A model generated the notes under the pieces. It did not search any database and was not told the origin of the DNA. It was given only the letters and a program-made list of their open reading frames with translations. The position numbers were made by a program, and so were the translations under genes. Below are positions 24,127 through 31,815 of a DNA stretch of 45,148 nucleotides, piece after piece. The stretch covers positions 1-45,148 of the IMG/VR virus record IMGVR_UViG_3300046665_000768; one strand, written 5' to 3'. The stretch comes from a virus. How positions within the stretch are numbered: position 1 is the stretch's first letter; each line of letters opens with the position of its first letter.

Positions 24127-24452
24127 CAGTTCTCCACCCTGTTGAAGCAGATCGTCCGGTCAAATTGCTCGGTATTCGCGCAGGTGACGCGGAAGGTGCA
24201 GAAGCTGTCCGTGCCCTCGTCGCCCATGCCACCGAGCTTTATCGCAATTAGGCTGCCTGCGGGCAGGCCTGGCCCATCCTGCAACTCGGGGCCCTCCAGC
24301 ACCTCGACGCCCTCCACAATGGCCTCGACATCGACAGCCGTCGTAGCACTGTCGATAAGAGCCTGGGAGATGTTACCCACATAGTAGAGTTTGTCGTTCG
24401 GATCTTTGTCGATCCACCACTTCCCATTCTTCTCGTACGGCTCGGATGCCAT
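24126..24452 (-). CDS. Hypothetical protein of the head module
   Basis: A 108-residue protein starting MASEPYEKNGKWWIDKDPNDKLYYVGNI. The middle part (VEAIVEGVEVLEGPELQDGPGLPAGSLIAIKLGGM) and the Cys-containing end (DSFCTFRVTCANTEQFDRTICF) look strand-rich, as in immunoglobulin-like accessory virion proteins. The first residue is taken as ATG 24452, not the TTG one codon earlier. Position and coupling to its neighbour suggest a structural accessory role, which is not proved. Confidence 0.52.
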   Translation of the reverse strand: MASEPYEKNGKWWIDKDPNDKLYYVGNISQALIDSATTAVDVEAIVEGVEVLEGPELQDGPGLPAGSLIAIKLGGMGDEGTDSFCTFRVTCANTEQFDRTICFNRVEN

Positions 24453-24472
24453 CAAAATCTCTCTTATCTGGT

Positions 24473-25159
24473 TCAGTTAAAAGCAACGACGCGGATGCCG
24501 CCCTCGAATTCGACGATGCGTTTCGCGCCGGGGAAATCGACCCGACGGGATGGTGGGACGAGCGCGGCATTAATACGCACACCCGGGGAGGCGGCGCTAC
24601 TCAATATGGCCGCAGCTGTGGCAGAGGCGACGGCGATTGCGGTCAACGCGAGCCTGGTTGTCAACGTGCCGGTGGCGGACGCCTGCGCAGCCGCCGACCC
24701 GGTCAATACCGCCGCGTTGCCCGCCAGGCCAGCAGAAGCGGACGACACCGCCAGCGCGGCGCCAGAAAGCGGGATCGCGGTCGACAGCGATCCTGATGCC
24801 CCAGCTTGCGCAACGGCCGAACCGGCGAGAGCAGCGGCACCGCCGGCTAGGCTGGCCGAGGCGGACGATTGCGCCAGGGCGGCACCGGCCAGGGGTATGG
24901 TGGTGAACAGCGTGCCGGCACCGGACGCACTGGCACTGGCCGAACCGGTCAACCGCACCGTGGTGGTCAGCGCCCCGGTACCCGACGCCACGACCAGTGC
25001 GGAGCCGGAAAGCGGGATCGAGGTGCTGAGCGTACCGGAACCGATGGCGACACAACTGGCCGAACCGGACAGAGCCGTGTCTGCAACGGGCGACCCTGAC
25101 GTGATTGCAGCCAGCCCGCCGAACGATGCGCGACCGAACGATGAATGGCCGAAACTCAT
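24473..25159 (-). CDS. Ala/Ser/Gly tandem-repeat virion protein
   Basis: A 228-residue protein with about eight copies of a 20-21-residue unit of the form LSGSA-x4-SGTGTLTTxIP between residues ~28 and 190. A non-repetitive Arg-rich C-terminus follows (RRVDFPGAKRIVEFEGG). Repeats of this length and composition suggest a beta-solenoid or fibrous shaft. It lies with fibre-like genes inside the head module, where related phages carry variable surface proteins. No membrane segment is predicted despite the hydrophobic Ala content. Function unknown. Confidence 0.6.
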   Translation of the reverse strand: MSFGHSSFGRASFGGLAAITSGSPVADTALSGSASCVAIGSGTLSTSIPLSGSALVVASGTGALTTTVRLTGSASASASGAGTLFTTIPLAGAALAQSSASASLAGGAAALAGSAVAQAGASGSLSTAIPLSGAALAVSSASAGLAGNAAVLTGSAAAQASATGTLTTRLALTAIAVASATAAAILSSAASPGVRINAALVPPSRRVDFPGAKRIVEFEGGIRVVAFN

Positions 25160-25648
25160 TTATAGCTCGGGCCAACCAGCGCTGAAATCATAGGCCGCCG
25201 GGTCCGCCGAAATCAGCATCGCATCCCGGTGCGCCTCGGCAGCAGCGAATATCGCTTGATCACTCGCGGCAGTGGCGGCAAATACTTGCGCAGCGAGACC
25301 TTGCGTCATCGTCACGAACGTGCCGTCCATCGTTTTCCATTGCAACCCTGCCGGAACAGCACTCCCCATCATGACCAGCCCAAGCTGCTGAATTCGAGAC
25401 TTGTCGTCAGAGTGGAACATGCTTCCGCCAACACGCACGCCGAGCCCCTGCCGACGGTCGCGCTCAGACTTAATCTCTTCCCATTTCGCAGCCCGCACCA
25501 ACGGGAATGGGTCGTACGCATTGATAATAGCCTGCACAGCAACAGGGTCGTCAGCCACCGTGCCTGTCGAATAATGAACGACCGAATGGCCAGCCGCCAC
25601 GATGCTGTCGTACAAGCCGGGGGCTTCTTTCCATACGATGTTCGCCAT
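25160..25648 (-). CDS. DUF4376-containing protein (second copy)
   Basis: A 162-residue protein with the DUF4376 signature: LVRAAKWEEIKSERDRRQ, then VRVGGSMFHSDDKSRIQQLG, a Trp-containing strand (LQWKTMDGTFVTMTQGLAAQV) and a final helix (AIFAAAEAHRDAML). It is distantly related in plan to the protein at 7548-8192, so the phage encodes two fibre-accessory proteins of one family, one in each structural module. Its start is 3 bp after the stop of the preceding fibre-like gene. Confidence 0.7.
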   Translation of the reverse strand: MANIVWKEAPGLYDSIVAAGHSVVHYSTGTVADDPVAVQAIINAYDPFPLVRAAKWEEIKSERDRRQGLGVRVGGSMFHSDDKSRIQQLGLVMMGSAVPAGLQWKTMDGTFVTMTQGLAAQVFAATAASDQAIFAAAEAHRDAMLISADPAAYDFSAGWPEL

Positions 25649-25651
25649 GAC

Positions 25652-26575
25652 TTAACCCATCCCGAAAATAACTTGCGGCGCCGAACCGCCCCCACTCGCA
25701 CCGCCGCCAGGATTACCCGAAAACGTTGTCGCCAGTGTGCTTGCACCCGCCGAATCAAGGAACGAAACCATTGGGCCGAAGGTGGTGCCCCTGCCGAGTA
25801 TCGAACCGTCGCAAACGAACGCATTCGCCGAGCAGCCTCGGAGGGTCGGGTTCGATCCTGACGCCGACGGAACGATTTGTACGAGGTAGGGCCCCGGTGG
25901 TAAATAGAGCGGAGCGAAATCGGTTGGAGCGACGCGCGTCTGCACGCCGGTCACGGTGCCGTCGAACGGAGACGACGCTGTGAATTCACGCAGCAATGCG
26001 AACGATCCGCTTCCGGTTCGCTCCATGATGCCGACTCGAAAACCGACAGTACCCGCACTTTTTACCGCAATGGAACAACTCGTAATCGGACGCGAGCCTG
26101 TCCACAAATATGAGTAATACGCCCGCCAGCCCTGAAGCGTAACTAAGGTCTGATCGACGTTGGTCAGATTGTCCGTGTAATAGCCGTTGCCCAAACCGAC
26201 CAGATTGCCCGACATACCTTGCGACCAAGGGGTAGCTGCGATAGCACCGGTGGCGTGGGGGGCACATCGTACGTTGACGGCGGCCGAGAACGTCGTCAAG
26301 ACGACAGCTCCGGTTGCCACGTACTTAGGTGTGGCCGCCGCATCGAATGTCGCGATTGGAAAATCCCTCGACAACGACGACGTGGCGAGGTTAAGCACGC
26401 CGTAGCCGATCTCGAAATGCCCCGCACCATCATCCATTTCGTATTCGACCATCCGTGACCCTGACGTACCGAACGCGTCGGAAAACGCCGGGTAGTTCGT
26501 CACGGACGAAATCACGGTTGGGTTTGCATTGGCCGCAACAGCTGTTGCGGCCATCACGATCCAGTTGGCACGCAT
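25652..26575 (-). CDS. Fibre-like surface protein in the head module
   Basis: A 307-residue strand-rich protein, MRANWIVMAATAVAANANPTVISS, with aromatic/Gly patches (GWRAYYSYLWTG; GFRVGIMERTGSG) and a Gly/Ser-rich end (GNPGGGASGGGSAPQVIFGMG). The flexible glycine tail and beta composition fit a head fibre or exposed adhesin. Its N-terminal hydrophobic run is weak for a signal peptide. It is placed between the Gp80-like gene and the DUF4376 gene. Assignment rests on composition and context. Confidence 0.48.
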   Translation of the reverse strand: MRANWIVMAATAVAANANPTVISSVTNYPAFSDAFGTSGSRMVEYEMDDGAGHFEIGYGVLNLATSSLSRDFPIATFDAAATPKYVATGAVVLTTFSAAVNVRCAPHATGAIAATPWSQGMSGNLVGLGNGYYTDNLTNVDQTLVTLQGWRAYYSYLWTGSRPITSCSIAVKSAGTVGFRVGIMERTGSGSFALLREFTASSPFDGTVTGVQTRVAPTDFAPLYLPPGPYLVQIVPSASGSNPTLRGCSANAFVCDGSILGRGTTFGPMVSFLDSAGASTLATTFSGNPGGGASGGGSAPQVIFGMG

Positions 26576-26577
26576 GA

Positions 26578-27048
26578 TCAGTTGTCGATCTGGTACGACA
26601 GCGTGCCGGCCGCGAACGACGGAGCGGGATCGCCGTTGTTAATCGTCTTGGGCGTGCCCAGCGCGGCGCGGATCAGCTCGGTGCCGCCGGTCAACGAATC
26701 GAACAGCGCCCACTCGGTGACCTGCCCCCACGCGGCGGTCGGTGTCGGGAAGGTGATGGCGTTGTTGTTCGAGGTGGTGCCGCTCGATCCGGTCGACGCC
26801 GTGGTGGTCCCGGCGCCCTGCGTACCAGCCCAGTTAACGAGCGACGCGGCCACGGCCACGCGCGCGTAACTGCCGCCGGACACTTCGGTACCCGCCGCCG
26901 AATCGCTGCCCGCTGCGGTGAACAGCGCGGCGTACAAGTTGGTCGGACCGCTGCCAGCACCCGCGCTGGAGTTGGCGAGTCCGAGTGCCTGGCCACGGAA
27001 AATGAAGTCGATCAGTTTGTTTTCGAATGCGTCGGTGTTCGCGCTCAT
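26578..27048 (-). CDS. Gp80-like head/tail fibre structural protein
   Basis: A 156-residue protein with the family pattern ENKLIDFIFRGQ ... PTNLYAALFTAAGSD ... GTEVSGGSYARVAVA ... NAITFPTPTAAWGQVTEWALFDS ... AGTLSYQIDN. This beta-sandwich family is widespread in siphophage heads and fibres. ATG 27048 starts MSANTDAFENKL. It follows the portal gene with a 39-bp gap. The family is recognised with fair certainty; whether it sits on the head or on the tail is not known. Confidence 0.68.
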   Translation of the reverse strand: MSANTDAFENKLIDFIFRGQALGLANSSAGAGSGPTNLYAALFTAAGSDSAAGTEVSGGSYARVAVAASLVNWAGTQGAGTTTASTGSSGTTSNNNAITFPTPTAAWGQVTEWALFDSLTGGTELIRAALGTPKTINNGDPAPSFAAGTLSYQIDN

Positions 27049-27087
27049 GGTTTTCTACCTCTTATATCGAGACGTATGGCTGCGGAT

Positions 27088-28572
27088 TTACGCCGCAGTG
27101 GATGTGCTTTGGTTGTTACTTTGCGGGTCAGTCGGCATATTGCCGCGCTGCATGAAGAGTAGCGTTTCGAGAATCCCGAGGTCCTTCAGCTTCTCTATGT
27201 CGTCCGCCAATTCTTCGAACACGACGTCCGGGTCATAGCCGCGCTGCCGCAACTTTTCGCTGAAGCTGGACAGCCCCGCGCCGATCTCGGCCAGGTCCGC
27301 TTTCACGTCCTGTTCCGGGTTCACGTAATCCCACTTCGGCGGGCTGAAGTCGACCGACATGTCGCGCGTACGGATCTTGCCGGCGAGGTACGCGGCCTCG
27401 ACGAAAGCCTCGTGGATCGGCACCAGCAGCTTGGGGATCAGGACCAGCCACTGCAGCTGCTGGACCGCGCGCCGGAAGTCGAGCAAGCGCACGCGCGCGC
27501 TGCTGAAGTTCACCTCCGCCATGTCCCCGGTCAGCGTCTCGTACGGCACGCCCAGGCCGGTCGCGATCAGGTGCAGCTGGTATTTCACGTATTCGACGTA
27601 GCCCGGCGCGGCTTTGGGCTCGACGACGGTGAAGCTCATCCCGGCCGGCATGCCGAAGATATTCCCGCCGCCGAGTTCGCCGAGGTCGCGCGCACCTTGG
27701 CCCTGCCCCGCACCGCCGTCGCCGAGCGCCGCCGGATTCTCCATCTGGCTGATGTCGCCGCTGGCCAGCACGCTCAGCCTGGTCTCCAGGTTCTTGCGCG
27801 CCAACTCGGCGTCCTCGTACAGCTGCAGATCGCGCACCCGGGCTATAACGGGACCGAAGCGCGAGAAGCCGCGTCCTTGCCCCGGCCGCTCCGGGTTGTA
27901 CAGGTGGATGATGTTTTGCGCCGGCACGCGCGAACTCTGCGCTTTGCGCGCGCGGATGAGAGTGGTGTCGCCCGGGTGCTGGTCCCACAGGTAGTACGCC
28001 GTGACGGCGCCCAGAGCATCGTATTCGATGCCGTTGACGATCTGGTTGCCGCCGTTGGTGCCCATCCGGTCGCTGTCGAGCCAGTCAATCTCCAGCAGCT
28101 GAAGCTGCAGCGGTGCCGGCAGGCCATCGCTGGGCCGGCGCGGGCGCAGGCGCACCAGCACCTCGCCGTCCTGTTCCATCGCCGCGTACGCCGCCTTCTG
28201 CAGGCCGAAGTAATCGAATCGACCGTCAGCGTCGCAGACCTTCATCCACTCGGCGAACAGCGCATTCAGCTTATCCTTGTCGGCGCCCGTGGCGCGGGGC
28301 ACGATGCCTGTGCCCACGGTTGCCGAGACCAGGCCACCCAGGGCCGCCGTGCAATACGGGACGTTCTGGACCAGCGCGCGTGCCTTGTTCCGCAAGACCT
28401 TGGCGTCGGCCTGGTGGTCGGCATTCGCACTCGCGCCGGCGCGGCGTGGGCGCCACGGGTCGCGCGGGCTGGCCGCCTCGTACGCGCGCTCGAGGCGCCT
28501 GCGCGCGAAGTGGCGGGCGATCCCTGCTTGGGGGCTGACCCAGCCGACGAGCCGGTCCAGGATGTTCGGCAT
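27088..28572 (-). CDS. Portal protein, lambda gpB family
   Basis: A 494-residue portal that forms the dodecameric DNA channel at the capsid vertex. Visible family features are SPRDPWRPRRAGASANAD near the N-terminus, VQNVPYCTAALGGLVSATVGTGI, FDYFGLQKAAYAAMEQDGEVLVRL, IIHLYNPERPGQGRGFSRFGPVI and VPYETLTGDMAEVNFSSARVRLLDFRR, the last highly characteristic of Phage_portal_2. It overlaps the gpW-like gene by one base. No separate capsid protease (gpC) follows; protease activity is fused to the capsid gene instead. Confidence 0.95.
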   Translation of the reverse strand: MPNILDRLVGWVSPQAGIARHFARRRLERAYEAASPRDPWRPRRAGASANADHQADAKVLRNKARALVQNVPYCTAALGGLVSATVGTGIVPRATGADKDKLNALFAEWMKVCDADGRFDYFGLQKAAYAAMEQDGEVLVRLRPRRPSDGLPAPLQLQLLEIDWLDSDRMGTNGGNQIVNGIEYDALGAVTAYYLWDQHPGDTTLIRARKAQSSRVPAQNIIHLYNPERPGQGRGFSRFGPVIARVRDLQLYEDAELARKNLETRLSVLASGDISQMENPAALGDGGAGQGQGARDLGELGGGNIFGMPAGMSFTVVEPKAAPGYVEYVKYQLHLIATGLGVPYETLTGDMAEVNFSSARVRLLDFRRAVQQLQWLVLIPKLLVPIHEAFVEAAYLAGKIRTRDMSVDFSPPKWDYVNPEQDVKADLAEIGAGLSSFSEKLRQRGYDPDVVFEELADDIEKLKDLGILETLLFMQRGNMPTDPQSNNQSTSTAA

Positions 28573-28784
28573 CAGTCGCCCCTCGATGTCGTGAAGCGAT
28601 AGCCGAAGACGCGCGGGCCGCGATTCTGCGACCCGGCGTTGACAACGCGCGCCACGTGGTCGCGCGCGGCGAGCAGCTGGCTGGTGGTCTGGTAGGTGTG
28701 CTTGCGACCCTCGAATTCCACGGACAAGGTGCCGCGGGCGATCGCCAGGTCAAGTGCATCGAGGTCGGTTTGAGAGAGGGCCAT
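28572..28784 (-). CDS. gpW-like head-tail joining protein
   Basis: A 70-residue protein starting MALSQTDLDALDLAIARGTLSVEFEGRKHTYQ, the typical gpW helix-hairpin-helix beginning, and ending RVFGYRFTTSRGD. gpW lies between terminase and portal genes in lambda-like phages, as here. It is the first gene after late element C, whose dyad ends 25 bp before the ATG, so the leader must be very short. Confidence 0.82.
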   Translation of the reverse strand: MALSQTDLDALDLAIARGTLSVEFEGRKHTYQTTSQLLAARDHVARVVNAGSQNRGPRVFGYRFTTSRGD

Positions 28785-28792
28785 GCCGCTGA

Positions 28793-28840
28793 GGGTAGCG
28801 ACATGGCCGTCTCATTTCTCGGAAAACTGAGACTATTTTT
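28793..28840 (-). promoter_or_regulatory. Late promoter/activator element C (gpW-portal operon)
   Basis: GTCTCA (28809-28814), 13-bp spacer TTTCTCGGAAAAC, TGAGAC (28828-28833), then six T residues: the same dyad, spacer length and A-tract as elements A and B. The right arm overlaps the TAG stop of the Mor/C-like gene, so the activator gene ends inside its own presumed binding site. TACCCT on the minus strand (28798-28793) is a weak -10 candidate at nearly the same distance from the dyad centre. Confidence 0.66.
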
Positions 28841-29189
28841 TCCCGCCCTCCTGCTTGATGATCCGGTACACCGTCGCCCGCCCAATGCCCAATTTTCGAG
28901 CGACCTCGGTCGCATTGCGCCCGTTGAACAGGCTGAGGACCTCGACGGTCAGCTGCTTGCGCCGCGCACTCGATCGCCGGGGGATGTAGATCTCGATGCC
29001 GCTGAATTCGTGCCGCACCTCCTCCTTCAGTAGCGTCAGGCGCGGGCTGAGCTGGGGGAACTCTTCGCCCAGGTACTGGAAGATTGCATCGACCAGGTCG
29101 GGATTATCGAAGACCTCGTTGCTCACCACTGTCTCCCGACTGGTCGGCGTGGCGGGGCGGAGCTGGTCTGTGGTTTCGGTGTCGGCCAT
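28833..29189 (-). CDS. Mor/C-family transcription activator
   Basis: A 118-residue DNA-binding protein. The sequence EIYIPR (66-71), FNGRN (88-92) and the helix-turn-helix ATEVARKLGIGRATVYRIIK (93-112) closely follow the C-terminal plan of Mu Mor (VYIPR, FNGRN, then SELTTRYGVTFNTVYKAI). In Mu, Mor and C activate middle and late promoters by binding dyads just upstream of sigma70 -10 boxes. The gene starts within the 3' end of terL (67-bp overlap) and ends in late element C. I infer that it turns on the gpW/portal, capsid/tail and lysis units through elements C, B and A. A resolvase-type helix-turn-helix was the alternative, but no recombinase domain is present. Confidence 0.82.
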   Translation of the reverse strand: MADTETTDQLRPATPTSRETVVSNEVFDNPDLVDAIFQYLGEEFPQLSPRLTLLKEEVRHEFSGIEIYIPRRSSARRKQLTVEVLSLFNGRNATEVARKLGIGRATVYRIIKQEGGKK

Positions 29190-31117
29190 GGGTCGGAGCG
29201 TGGTTGGGTAGGTGATGCGGGCGCCGGTGAGGCGGCGGTCTGGGTATCTGCGGTCTCCGCATCTGCGGCGGCTGGCGGTTCTTGGAACAGGTCTCGGGTA
29301 TCGGGGTCGACGAATTCACGCACCTGTTTCCACTGGGCGGCAGATTTCTTGTGGAGACCGAGGTAATGGGCGCAAGCCAGGGCATAGACCATCAGGTCGC
29401 CCGCCTCGTTACGGTCGTTCTTTTTCTTTTCCCAGACGCGAACCTTCCGGCCGCGCTTGTACACGGTGATGCAGTACTCGGCCGTCAACTGCTCGTAGTA
29501 CTCGATCGTCAGGCCGGACGGGAAGTGGATTGCGCCCGGGCCGCTGGCCAGGTGGTAGCGCGCCGCCAGGTAGTCCTTGGCCGTGTCCGTACCGATCAGC
29601 CACAGCTTGGCGCCGTGCGGCACGTGCTTGCCTTGCCAGTTCACATCCACGAGCGACGGCTTGGCGGCCAGCACCGGCTTGCCGTAGCGGGACTCGCCCT
29701 TGATGGCATAGACGTGCCGGTGCTGGCGGGTGCGCGTGAAGTTGTAGACGTCATGCGTGTTCGCGCCACCGGAGTCGATGAAGGTGGCCGAGATCGGCAG
29801 CTGGCGACCGCCGGCATGCGGGTAGTGCGCCAGCAGCACCTCGTTATCGAGCCGGTCCCACACATCCTGCTCCGATGGCGATCCGGGCAGCACCTGGTAG
29901 TCGACGATGAACACTTCCATGCCCTCGCCCCACGCCGTCACCTTAGCCTCGAGGCGGTCCGGCTGGGTGTCGACGGTGCAGACGAGGATCAGGCCGCCCT
30001 TCGGCACGGTGCCGAGTTTGTAGCTCTCGGCGCGCGCCTGCAGCTCGCTGGCCTTGGTCTGCTCTTTCTTGCGCTCCCAGCACCGGGCCAGCCTGGTGTT
30101 GTAGAACGTGATCATCAATTCCTCGCTGCCCTCATCGAGCTTGGCGCGCGCGGCCCGGTACTCGCGCAGCAGCGCGGCCCAGGTCAGCCAGCCGTACGGC
30201 GCGAACATCGCGTTGATGGTGAAGCTGACCGTCTCGCCGTCGCCAGCCACGCCCTCCGACCAGAGCCCTTTCGCAAACATGCGGTTCTTATCGGACTCGT
30301 ACATGAATTCTCCGCACGCGATGCACGGGTAGGCGGCTTGGCCGGCATCGTCCAGCTGCAGGCGCTCGAACACCAGAGGCTGCTCGTGATCGCAGTGCAC
30401 ACACTCGGCCAGCGCCTCCTGGCGCGTCCCCTGCAGGAACAGGTTCTCGATGATGGACTGACCGGTGACGGTCGGCGAGCTGGGGAAGTAGCTCTTGCGG
30501 TTGCGCTCGAACGAAGTCTGGCGGGCCTTCGCCAGGGCGACCGGATCGCCCTCGCCGTTGACGTTGTTCTCGGCGCGGTCGACTTCGTCGAACAGCACCC
30601 GGCGGGCCGGGATCTCGGACAGGTTGGCCGCAGCACCCGCGGTGACAATGTGCAGCGCGCCACCGATGTATTCCTTGGTGTCGAGCGTGTTCATCTTGTC
30701 GCGCGCTCGCGGGGCGGCAACACGCTCGCGCACCTCCGGCACGGCGTCGATCGTCTTGCCCACGCGCGCGCTGGTACGCTTGGCCAGCTTGCCGGTCGGG
30801 AGGATCCATAGGAAGTTCGCCGGCGACTGGTGGATGGTAGAGCAAAACCAGTTCAGGCCCACCTGGGTCTTGAGCATCTGCGAGGCGCCCATCAGAGCAA
30901 CCGTCTTGCACCAGTGCGAGTCGGACAGGGCCTGCATCACGGCGCGCGCGTGCGGCGTCCGACTGGTGCGGTACTTGCCCGATTCGTTCGCGCCAGATTC
31001 TTTCGGGATGATCATGTAGCGGTCCGACCAGGCGTCGACCGTCATGTTCGGATCCGGCATCAGGCCGCGGGAGAACGCAGGATGCACCACATCGACAGAT
31101 GGCGTCAGATTGGTCAT
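29123..31117 (-). CDS. terL: Terminase large subunit, lambda gpA family
   Basis: A 664-residue packaging motor and nuclease. The ATPase has a Walker-A-like GASQMLKT (77-84) and Walker B VLFDEVD (174-180). Two CxxC pairs (Cys239/242 and Cys265/268) form the zinc element seen in gpA homologues. The nuclease half begins near ILVCTVDTQPDRLE and includes GDLMVYALACAHYLG at the end of the conserved region. The last ~60 residues are a Pro/Ala/Thr tail overlapping the activator gene. It overlaps terS by ATGA. The gpA family cuts at cos sites, so this phage probably packages by cos. Confidence 0.96.
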   Translation of the reverse strand: MTNLTPSVDVVHPAFSRGLMPDPNMTVDAWSDRYMIIPKESGANESGKYRTSRTPHARAVMQALSDSHWCKTVALMGASQMLKTQVGLNWFCSTIHQSPANFLWILPTGKLAKRTSARVGKTIDAVPEVRERVAAPRARDKMNTLDTKEYIGGALHIVTAGAAANLSEIPARRVLFDEVDRAENNVNGEGDPVALAKARQTSFERNRKSYFPSSPTVTGQSIIENLFLQGTRQEALAECVHCDHEQPLVFERLQLDDAGQAAYPCIACGEFMYESDKNRMFAKGLWSEGVAGDGETVSFTINAMFAPYGWLTWAALLREYRAARAKLDEGSEELMITFYNTRLARCWERKKEQTKASELQARAESYKLGTVPKGGLILVCTVDTQPDRLEAKVTAWGEGMEVFIVDYQVLPGSPSEQDVWDRLDNEVLLAHYPHAGGRQLPISATFIDSGGANTHDVYNFTRTRQHRHVYAIKGESRYGKPVLAAKPSLVDVNWQGKHVPHGAKLWLIGTDTAKDYLAARYHLASGPGAIHFPSGLTIEYYEQLTAEYCITVYKRGRKVRVWEKKKNDRNEAGDLMVYALACAHYLGLHKKSAAQWKQVREFVDPDTRDLFQEPPAAADAETADTQTAASPAPASPTQPRSDPWPTPKPQTSSAPPRRPVGRQW

Positions 31118-31680
31118 TCGCCCAGGTCTCCCAGGTCGGAACCCAGCTTCTCGCCGAAGGCGTGCGCCATGCTCTCGAGCAGGAGGCGATGCTCCCGTTC
31201 GATCACGGCTTCGCAGTCGTCCGCGCTGGTCAGCGGCGCCACGTCGGCGGCGATGCGGCGGCCGCAGTTCATCACGCCGTCGCGCAGCGCCCGGGCGATC
31301 TCGAACACGGCCGAGTCGACGTCGCTCTTGAGCAGGAACTTGCCGGCCATCTCTGCCAGCTGCAGCTCGGCCTTTGCTGCCTCCGCTGCCTCCCGCCGCG
31401 CACGACTGCTGTCGTACCCGGGCACCTTCACTGATGCCTCCGAACCTCCAGTCCCTCCCGCACCCGCCGCGGTCCCGGGCTGCGCCCCGGGTGCCAGAGG
31501 GTCAGGCCGATTGCCGTTCGCGCGCTGGCGGGTGTTCTTGCGGTACAGGTGCGTCGCGTAGTCGGGATCGACCTTACCCTCCGTCACCGGGATCCCGCAG
31601 CGGTCGACCGCATCGTAGGCGGACTGGCGAGCAATCCCCACCAGCTTGGCCCACTCGGCAATGGTTGTCAGGTTCGGCAT
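31114..31680 (-). CDS. terS: Terminase small subunit (Nu1-like)
   Basis: A 188-residue DNA-recognition subunit. The N-terminus MPNLTTIAEWAKLVGIARQSAYDAVDRCGIP is a winged-helix/helix-turn-helix like lambda Nu1. A Gly/Ala/Pro linker (about 55-85) and a helical oligomerisation/terL-binding part (SRARREAAEAAKAELQLAEMAGKFL) follow. It overlaps terL by ATGA. The 135 bp upstream hold direct repeats that could be its binding sites. Confidence 0.88.
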   Translation of the reverse strand: MPNLTTIAEWAKLVGIARQSAYDAVDRCGIPVTEGKVDPDYATHLYRKNTRQRANGNRPDPLAPGAQPGTAAGAGGTGGSEASVKVPGYDSSRARREAAEAAKAELQLAEMAGKFLLKSDVDSAVFEIARALRDGVMNCGRRIAADVAPLTSADDCEAVIEREHRLLLESMAHAFGEKLGSDLGDLGE

Positions 31681-31815
31681 GTGCTTTTTGTACTTGTCAG
31701 GTTATCTGTCAGGAAATTGTTTGGGTATCCGCTAGTGCGATGACGGGGCCTGAATTACCCTTGCCACACCCTTCTCCGGAAGAACCTAACCCCGGGGAGG
31801 GGGTGGCCGGGCCGG
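31681..31815. other. Non-coding region upstream of terS; candidate cos site
   Basis: In gpA-type phages cos normally lies just before terS. This 135-bp gap holds direct repeats TGTCAGG at 31695-31701 and 31707-31713 (12-bp period, like terminase-binding R sites). A GC-rich tract with the palindrome CCCCGGGG lies near 31791-31798. The nick positions cannot be deduced. The gap could also hold a promoter. Confidence 0.38.

Noticed and set aside
6125-28840. Elements A-C as rho-independent terminators of plus-strand transcription
   Set aside because: The arm plus T-tract does resemble a terminator, but no plus-strand genes lie upstream of them, and all three precede minus-strand operons with a conserved loop sequence. 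Retained only as an alternative.
28833-31680. Mu-like transposable phage
   Set aside because: Despite the Mor-like protein, there is a tyrosine integrase at dusA, a lambda-type terminase and portal, a CI/Cro region and no transposase A/B genes.
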